Shown here one piece after another: positions 58,103 to 64,000 of a stretch of 64,000 bases of DNA. The notes under the pieces are model-generated. The model was not told where the DNA came from. It worked only from the letters and a program-made list of their open reading frames with translations, and did not search any database. The stretch is taken from positions 122,463,593-122,527,592 of the forward strand of contig OX638130.1 of assembly GCA_951804985.1 (NCBI GenBank), given 5' to 3'. How positions within the stretch are numbered: the first letter of the stretch is position 1; each line of letters begins with the position of its first letter. Both the position numbers and the translations under genes were made by a program. Source of the DNA: Dryomyza anilis (taxonomy: Eukaryota; Arthropoda; Insecta; Diptera; Dryomyzidae).

Positions 58103-59802
58103 AACGTTTCGTATAAAAATTTGCAATATAAAAATTTCAAACATATTAAATCTCATAAGGTGTTTCGATATTAAGATTATATTCCGAAATCTACCATTAA
58201 CTCAAAGTATGAAGGTTCAAATGAAAACCTTGATCGCCGTTTCGAACTTCCAATTTCCTATACGTTTCAAATGCATTTCCATTAATATTCAAGCTCATTC
58301 ATTGTGTGTCAAAGTAGACAAAGAAAAAACAAATCAAAAAAGAATTAATTAATGACATGCGAAGTTGCAAAATAGCAAAGTCGCGTGGTCGCTCAAACAA
58401 TGCCCTCGTCTTGACCAGACTGTCAAAGGCGGGTCAATACTGCCAACAGCAACAACATCATGATCAGTTGCTACCGCTGCTACTGCTGCCAATGATGATG
58501 ACAATCAAATTGTTGGCTGCTGACATACGCAGATTTCCGCTTGGCTTTGATCAAGATTCGACCGGCTCTGACCTGCACCGCAGTAGTGACACGAATGAAT
58601 GATTGGCAGTGGGCTTCATTAAATGTCATTAAATACTCGTTCCGAATACCGAATGAATAGAAAGTAGCACGCTCCACAACAACAACAAAAACAACAACAA
58701 AAAGCTCTACAACTCCACCGACTTCATTGATATTTAATTGTCCTCCGCATCAACTTTGATTCTTTTCTTTGTTTTTTTTTTCTCTTTTTTTCTGATCCAA
58801 CACAATGACATGCGACGAATTGGCGTCAGTTTGGTACACTTGAGTTTTTGTGTCTCCATGCTGGCACACGTTGATCTCTCGGATGCCACAAATGACAATC
58901 GAACGGCGACTGGCCCGACTCGCCACCACGACCTGGAATGCGATCGTCGATTTGGATTGGGAACAGCACGGGTTGGGATGGTAAATGCGGTAATTCAGTT
59001 GTAATGAGTTACGTAGCATTTCGTGACTGATCTGTAACGATTTTTTCATTTGCCTTGTCCGATAATGATGATGACATTGAGACTGTTGTGGTCCGATCTA
59101 TGCTGCTGCTACCGATCACTGTTGCTATTGCTGTTACTGATGATGTTGCTGCAGCTATTGCTACTGCTATGGATACGACTGCCTTTTGGAAGAGACAAAC
59201 CAGTAGTTTATAATTGTTCGTTGGGCCGTTAGAAATGTATGTCTTACGTCTAGGAAGATCTGTCGGGAAGTCGTTTAGAGAAATGCCGTTTTCTGTCGCA
59301 TTTGCTTACGACGTAGTTCCAAAGGAGTTGCATGTCACTGAAGTCTTTTTAATTGGTTTGTTTTAAGCGGATGCGCCCGTGAGCGCAGGCAGTACAGCTG
59401 AAATAGTTAAGGTGCGGCATATGAAGCTCATTAATGTGGACATTTATCTATGACATGAGTCTTGTGGCTTAGAAGAGTTGAATATTCATAGTTTTAGGTT
59501 GCAGCAGTTTGGAGAGGTATAAATAACTTTGCTAGAAATGGGGTTGGTTTTTGGTTTAACATTTTTTATTAGCTGCTAGCAAAAATATCAGTAAAAGTTA
59601 CAATGCAACGAGAAATCGAATTTCTGTTTATGCGGAATCTTCGAGATTTGCGGAAACTTCTAGATTTGTGGAAGAAATAACACGATTTTGGGTAATCGAA
59701 CTATTATGTTGTAAGAAATCTAATATATCTGAACATTTGTCATCGGTTAGTTTAACAACGACGATATAATTTAGTACGGAAAGAAAATATCAAATGTACC
59801 TC
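58103..59802. other. Non-coding; GC-richer island 58360-59250
   Basis: Contains CTACCGCTGCTACTGCTGCC and GATGATGATGACA-type tracts. Frames of 60-99 codons on both strands lack recognisable domains. Perhaps an enhancer or non-coding transcript. Confidence 0.4.
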
Positions 59803-60297
59803 GAAGGATGGAAGGATGGAAGGATGGAAGGATGGAAGGATGGAAGGATGGAAGGATGGAAGGATGGAAGGATGGAAGGATGGAAGGATGGAAGGATGGA
59901 AGGATGGAAGGATGGAAGGATGGAAGGATGGAAGGATGGAAGGATGGAAGGATGGAAGGATGGAAGGATGGAAGGATGGAAGGATGGAAGGATGGAAGGA
60001 TGGAAGGATGGAAGGATGGAAGGATGGAAGGATGGAAGGATGGAAGGATGGAAGGATGGAAGGATGGAAGGATGGAAGGATGGAAGGATGGAAGGATGGA
60101 AGGATGGAAGGATGGAAGGATGGAAGGATGGAAGGATGGAAGGATGGAAGGATGGAAGGATGGAAGGATGGAAGGATGGAAGGATGGAAGGATGGAAGGA
60201 TGGAAGGATGGAAGGATGGAAGGATGGAAGGATGGAAGGATGGAAGGATGGAAGGATGGAAGGATGGAAGGATGGAAGGATGAAAGGATGGAAGGAT
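59803..60297. repeat. 8-bp minisatellite (GGAAGGAT)n, ~61 copies
   Basis: GGAAGGAT repeated across about 495 bp with one visible substitution (TGAAAGGATG at 60281-60290). The plus strand is purine-rich. All frames translate into 8-residue repeats ([16 protein letters not shown] on the minus strand), so the frames of up to 217 codons are not genes. It lies 1.7 kb from the other 8-bp array. Confidence 0.98.
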
Positions 60298-60354
60298 GTA
60301 GTAGTGTCGGTGTCGCTTTGTCCTAAACTTGCCAATAGCAAAAAAACGAGCCAT

Positions 60355-60370
60355 TTGACCTCGAGGTCAA
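60355..60370. promoter_or_regulatory. Perfect 16-bp palindrome TTGACCTCGAGGTCAA
   Basis: TTGACCTC and GAGGTCAA are exact complements. It contains TGACCT and AGGTCA half-sites back to back with a 2-bp spacer, the everted arrangement some nuclear receptors bind. AGGGCAGCTG follows at once. The sequence is seen; binding is inferred. Confidence 0.4.
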
Positions 60371-61952
60371 GGGCAGCTGACTTCGCAACGGCACCCATAT
60401 TCAGGGGAGAAAGGGGTGAATGCATTTTGGTGTGAGATAACATACAGCATTGGGTATTGCTTGCATAAAATCAGCATGTTTAACAGGTCCCCACTCGGAT
60501 ATTGTTTAAAGGTCTTTTTGTAATCGGAACAGATCAACTTACAGAAATAAAGATGGACATCGCTAATTCGACTTTGGATTCTAATCATGAATTCTTGTAC
60601 GGGTTACAAAGGAAAACTTGTTTTCATTTTATATGAACATTTCTCTGATGTGGTAGTGCAAAATTGGCTATAGATTTGAGCGCAGCAACTTCACATTATT
60701 TATTTATTTGAACGTTTGATAATTTGTAAGCTACCGTTTAAAGCCAAATGAAGTGCTGTCAACTCGAACTTCATTTGGAGTACAAGATTAAAATAAAAAA
60801 AAAGTATTATTTTCACTTTTATACTACGGAAGCAATGAATAAATACATCAGAAATGATAAAACTTTTACAAACAACTGACAGGCAGACAGACAGACTCAG
60901 AGACAAAGAAACGCATGCCTGCCGCTCCATTTCACTCGATGTCAGCACCAGGTTAACGAAAGAAATTAACAAAGACCAGCTGCTGGGGAGCAACAACTTC
61001 AGCACCATCCTCCATTCATCCAAGAATCAGAAACCAGCGGTAATGTCAGCAGAAGCTGCATCTGCTTGACTTCCAACATAAAACTGAAGACACACATGCA
61101 AAAGTCACATTCTACAAGTTGTAACAAAAACTACAGCATAAATGCGAAAAAGAAGATCTTGGCAAAATTCAGCCTGACAGTCGTAACTCATACCGTTTTT
61201 TTTTTGTGTTGTGTGTCTCTGCCAAGTGTATAATTTTCAGTTATTAATTCTGACCAAGAGCTAAACTAGAATTTAACTGGTGTCGCGCATCTTCGTTTGT
61301 TTGGCTTGATTCTAATGCCAGTTGGACGTCATTCTTTCCGTCCGTCAGTCATTCAGTCAGTCAGGCACACAGTCGGTTCGGTGACTTTTGCCACAGAGCC
61401 GATTCTAATGATATGACGCAGCGGTGGCAGCGGCGGCGGTACCAAAGAGTTATAGGCAATCGTTATTAGCACGCAAGGCGGTAATTTGAACTTGGTTAAT
61501 CACGTGTTGTCGACTACTGCGATTGAAATTGAGACACTGGCCGAAGTGTAGCCGACGGCCATTGGCCATCGTTGCCAATAAAAACTGAGATTATTCAAAT
61601 GGTTAATTAGTGACGAGAAAGATTGCAGTGTGCTGGCTGCAGGTGATATGGGTGTCAGATGGATTTTAATTGTTATTATGATGATGACGACGAATATGTT
61701 AATATGTCGTTGGATGAACACAACATAACGGCGAATCGAGTGAGAGCATTTTTTAAGGAATAGGCATTTTCTTTTTTAATTTGAAACGTCGAAGAGTTTA
61801 ATTTTGACATTACCTTGAAAAATAGCCTCAACTTGGCGTTCGTATTCACCATTTGAGGACATATATAACACGCACAGTTCAAATGGTGAGTCAGAGCTTG
61901 CCTAAGTACTTTAGAAATGTTATTCCATAATATCATTGGTAAAATACCCACC
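60371..61952. other. Non-coding; GC-richer 60880-61560
   Basis: Holds GACAGGCAGACAGACAGACT (60880), CAGTCATTCAGTCAGTCAGG (61346) and GCGGTGGCAGCGGCGGCGGT (about 61421). No protein-like frame recognised; possible enhancer. Confidence 0.4.
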
Positions 61953-62455
61953 AAATCTTAAAAAGCTAAGAAGTCAAAATCGAAGTCTTGATTTATTGTT
62001 CAAAACCGAATTGAAATGTATACTGTTAGGAAAAAATGTCCTGATTATGAACAAGGCAATGGTGACAATGACCATCTTGATTCTCAGTTCATTAACCCGA
62101 ATATATTCATCCTTCCCGATCAAGATCATCAAAATCTTAAAAAGCTAAGAAGTTGAACTGTATAGTTTAAGGAAAGGATACCCTAATCATGAACAAGACA
62201 ATGATTAAAAATATCCATCCTTATTCTCAGATCATCGATAGTCCAGATTATATTGTTCCCTATCAGGGTCATCAAAATCTTAAAAAGCTAAGAAGTTGAA
62301 ATCAATTACATGACTTAAAGTTCAAAATCTAAGAGAAATTAATACATTTAGGAAAGGATGTCCCGATCATGAACAAGACAATGGTGAAAATGACCATTTT
62401 GATTCTCAGATCATCGATAACCCTATTATATTGGTCCTTTCCGATCCGACCCTGA
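61953..62455 (+). repeat. Three-copy tandem repeat, 143-179-bp unit
   Basis: AAATCTTAAAAAGCTAAGAAGT begins copies at 61953, 62132 and 62275. Each continues with TTAGGAAA..ATGTCC, GATCATGAACAAGACAATGG, TTGATTCTCAGATCATCGAT and CCCGATCAAGATCATC. The copies are diverged, especially the middle one. Confidence 0.85.
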
Positions 62456-62803
62456 GACACAGTTCTTCGGAAGGAAAGAGATAGATCGAAATTGATAATC
62501 GTAAATTGCATAATAATTTTCATGTTTCTAAACAATTTGTACGAAATTTGACGAAGCTTTTAAATTCGTAAAGAAACTCGAGTCAAAATGACAAATTTAT
62601 AATTCAGCTTTATAATTGAGTTATTATGATTCAGCTGTAGTCTTCAATTCATGCCAGGTTCATATTGGTTGTTCACGTTCACATAATTATTTAAAATAAA
62701 AATAAAAAAAAAAAACATTAAAATAATCACAGTATTTATCAAAAACTAACGAAATCCATCGATGATTTTGATTTAGTAAAGAAATTTTTGTTAAAATGAC
62801 ATA
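62456..62803. other. AT-rich spacer before the retrotransposon tail
   Basis: No gene or repeat recognised. Confidence 0.45.
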
Positions 62804-62819
62804 GTTACTTACTTACTTA
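62804..62819 (-). repeat. 3' TAAGTAAGTAAGTAAC tail of the retrotransposon
   Basis: Three TAAG/GTAA units directly follow the short 3' UTR (GGGCCATT). Short 3' microsatellites instead of poly(A) are typical of RTE elements and mark the insertion edge. Confidence 0.75.
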
Positions 62820-62827
62820 AATGGCCC

Positions 62828-64000
62828 TTACAACCGTGGGTCGGTTTTGGCCGCTGAGATGAAGCCGCGCCAGTCGGATCTGCTTTGCGCGCGCTGACGC
62901 CAGTTAGAAATACCAAGCGTTGCCAGGTTGTCCTCAACTTGGTCTTTCCAACGCAGATTTGGACGCCCTCTTCTACGCTGTCCACCTTCGAGTTTCGATT
63001 CAAGCACCTTCTTGGCTGGAGTGTTTTCATCCATTCGTTCGACATGACCTAGCCAGCGAAGCCGCTGGATCTTGATGCGCTTGACTATGTCAATGTCGTC
63101 GAATAACTCATATAGCTCGTGGTTCATCCTGATTCGATACTCGTTAGCAAAGCAGATAGGGCCAAAGATTTTACGGAGAATCTTTCTCTCGAACGCTCCC
63201 AGTACTCTCTCATCGGTGGTGGCCAGCGTCCATGTTTCTGCACCATAAAGTAGGACGGGCATGATGAGTGACTTGTAGAGCGTTATTTTTGTCCGGCGAG
63301 AGAGGGCTCTGCTTCTCAATTGCCTACTGAGCCCAAAGTAGCACCTGTTGGCAAGAGTTATTCTCCGTTTGATCTCCAGGCTGACGTCGTTGTTGCTGTT
63401 TACGCTGGATCCCAGATAGACGAAGTCCTTCACAATGTCGAACTTGTGGGTGTCAAAATCAGCTTTTTGTCCAAGACGCACGGACTCTTTTTTGCTTGTT
63501 GACACAAGGAACTTCGTCTTGTCCTCGTTCACCGCTAGACCCATTCGACGCGACTCTTTCTCCAATCTGGAGAATGCTGCGCTGACTGCTCGTGTGCTCC
63601 TGCCAATGATATCAATATCGTCGGCATATGCGAGCAGCATGACACTTTTGTTGAGGATAGTGCCGCTTTGACGGAGTTCGGCAGCTCGAACTATTTTCTC
63701 CATCAATAAGTTAAAAAAGTCGCACGATAGGGAGTCACCCTGTCTGAAACCTCGTTCGGTATGAAATGGCTCGGAGAGGTCTTTTCCTATTCTCACTGAG
63801 CAACGTGTGTTGCTCAGGGTCATCCTGCAAAGTCTTATAAGTTTCGCAGGTATACCGAACTCAGACATTGCGGCGTATAATCGTTCCCTTATCGGAGTGT
63901 CGAAGGCGGCTTTATAGTCGACTAATAGGTGGTAGGTGTCGATCTGTTTTTCTAGGGTCTTTTCCTGGATTAGGCGCAATGTGAAAATCTGGTCTATGGT
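62828..64000 (-). CDS. Reverse transcriptase of an RTE-like non-LTR element, 5'-truncated by the window
   Basis: Open without a stop for about 390 codons, from beyond the window edge (TIDQIFTLRLIQEKT) to TAA 62830-62828. Motifs in order: LLVDYKAAFDT (palm A, first Asp), ERGFRQGDSLS, LLAYADDIDIIG (catalytic YADD), YLGSSVNSNND and PVLLYGAETWTL. The C-terminal segment has LRRLGHV-like RLRWLGHVERMDENTPAKK and RRRGRPNLRWKDQVEDNL, known from insect RTE-type ORFs. It copies element RNA at a nicked target. The uninterrupted frame suggests recent insertion. GC is well above its surroundings. Clade is by motif memory; related clades are possible. Confidence 0.9.
   Translation of the reverse strand, partial: TIDQIFTLRLIQEKTLEKQIDTYHLLVDYKAAFDTPIRERLYAAMSEFGIPAKLIRLCRMTLSNTRCSVRIGKDLSEPFHTERGFRQGDSLSCDFFNLLMEKIVRAAELRQSGTILNKSVMLLAYADDIDIIGRSTRAVSAAFSRLEKESRRMGLAVNEDKTKFLVSTSKKESVRLGQKADFDTHKFDIVKDFVYLGSSVNSNNDVSLEIKRRITLANRCYFGLSRQLRSRALSRRTKITLYKSLIMPVLLYGAETWTLATTDERVLGAFERKILRKIFGPICFANEYRIRMNHELYELFDDIDIVKRIKIQRLRWLGHVERMDENTPAKKVLESKLEGGQRRRGRPNLRWKDQVEDNLATLGISNWRQRAQSRSDWRGFISAAKTDPRL

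Larger units (their letters stand above)
62804..64000 (-). mobile_element. RTE-type non-LTR retrotransposon, 3' part
   Basis: The minus strand carries a reverse transcriptase frame to the window edge, a tiny 3' UTR (about 8 nt) and a short TAAG repeat tail, the usual 3' layout of RTE-clade elements. The 5' part, expected to hold the endonuclease, is outside the window. Confidence 0.88.

Noticed and set aside
57688..58352. Long frames with PPFLLSSF or KEERRKGG repeats on both strands
   Set aside because: They come from the perfect 8-bp array, which has no stop in any frame; composition, not selection, keeps them open.
59752..60443. Long frames with MEGWKDGR or HPSILPSF repeats on both strands
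   Set aside because: Same reason: an 8-bp array read in several frames. No unique domain, and the flanks are not protein-like.

Overview
The window looks like a gene-poor, very AT-rich stretch of a higher fly (Diptera, probably Brachycera/Cyclorrhapha) genome. The main evidence is one intact host gene on the minus strand at 18322-19719. It encodes a 465-residue protein with the paired zinc fingers of Drosophila disconnected (disco). The CAACAA/CTG-type low-complexity tracts and GA/CA-rich islands fit a fly. The species cannot be fixed from this sequence.

Layout: 1-15000 holds dispersed small DNA elements: a decayed 1.28-kb ITmD37E-type Tc1/mariner transposon (3833-5115), two tRNA-derived SINE copies, several foldback elements, and an isolated exon-like island at 12008-12175. 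An array of a 19-bp AT-rich unit (15029-17170) lies just 3' of disco. Disco reads leftwards: a strong splice acceptor sits 36 bp before its ATG, and a strong donor lies at about 25131. I infer a non-coding first exon, a 5.4-kb intron containing a degenerate 121-bp tandem array, and a promoter in the GA/CA-rich island at 25400-26400. The first canonical poly(A) signal after the stop is at 17658.

From 26.4 to 57 kb I see no convincing host gene. The stretch is a patchwork of MITEs and foldback elements, many nested, plus a second 19-bp array (47185-49320) with the same unit and orientation as the first, and GC-richer islands that could be enhancers or non-coding exons. From 57 to 64 kb come two almost perfect 8-bp minisatellites (57771-58102 and 59803-60297), a 16-bp perfect palindrome resembling a nuclear-receptor site, a three-copy tandem repeat, and the 3' part of an RTE-type non-LTR retrotransposon. 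Its reverse transcriptase frame stays open to the window edge.

Together, one developmental transcription factor sits in a large, possibly regulatory desert filled mainly by short non-autonomous transposons. Several internally unrelated families end in the same CAC..CAGAAAAAAA-like sequence, the most interesting system-level pattern here. All calls come from reading the sequence; no database search was made.
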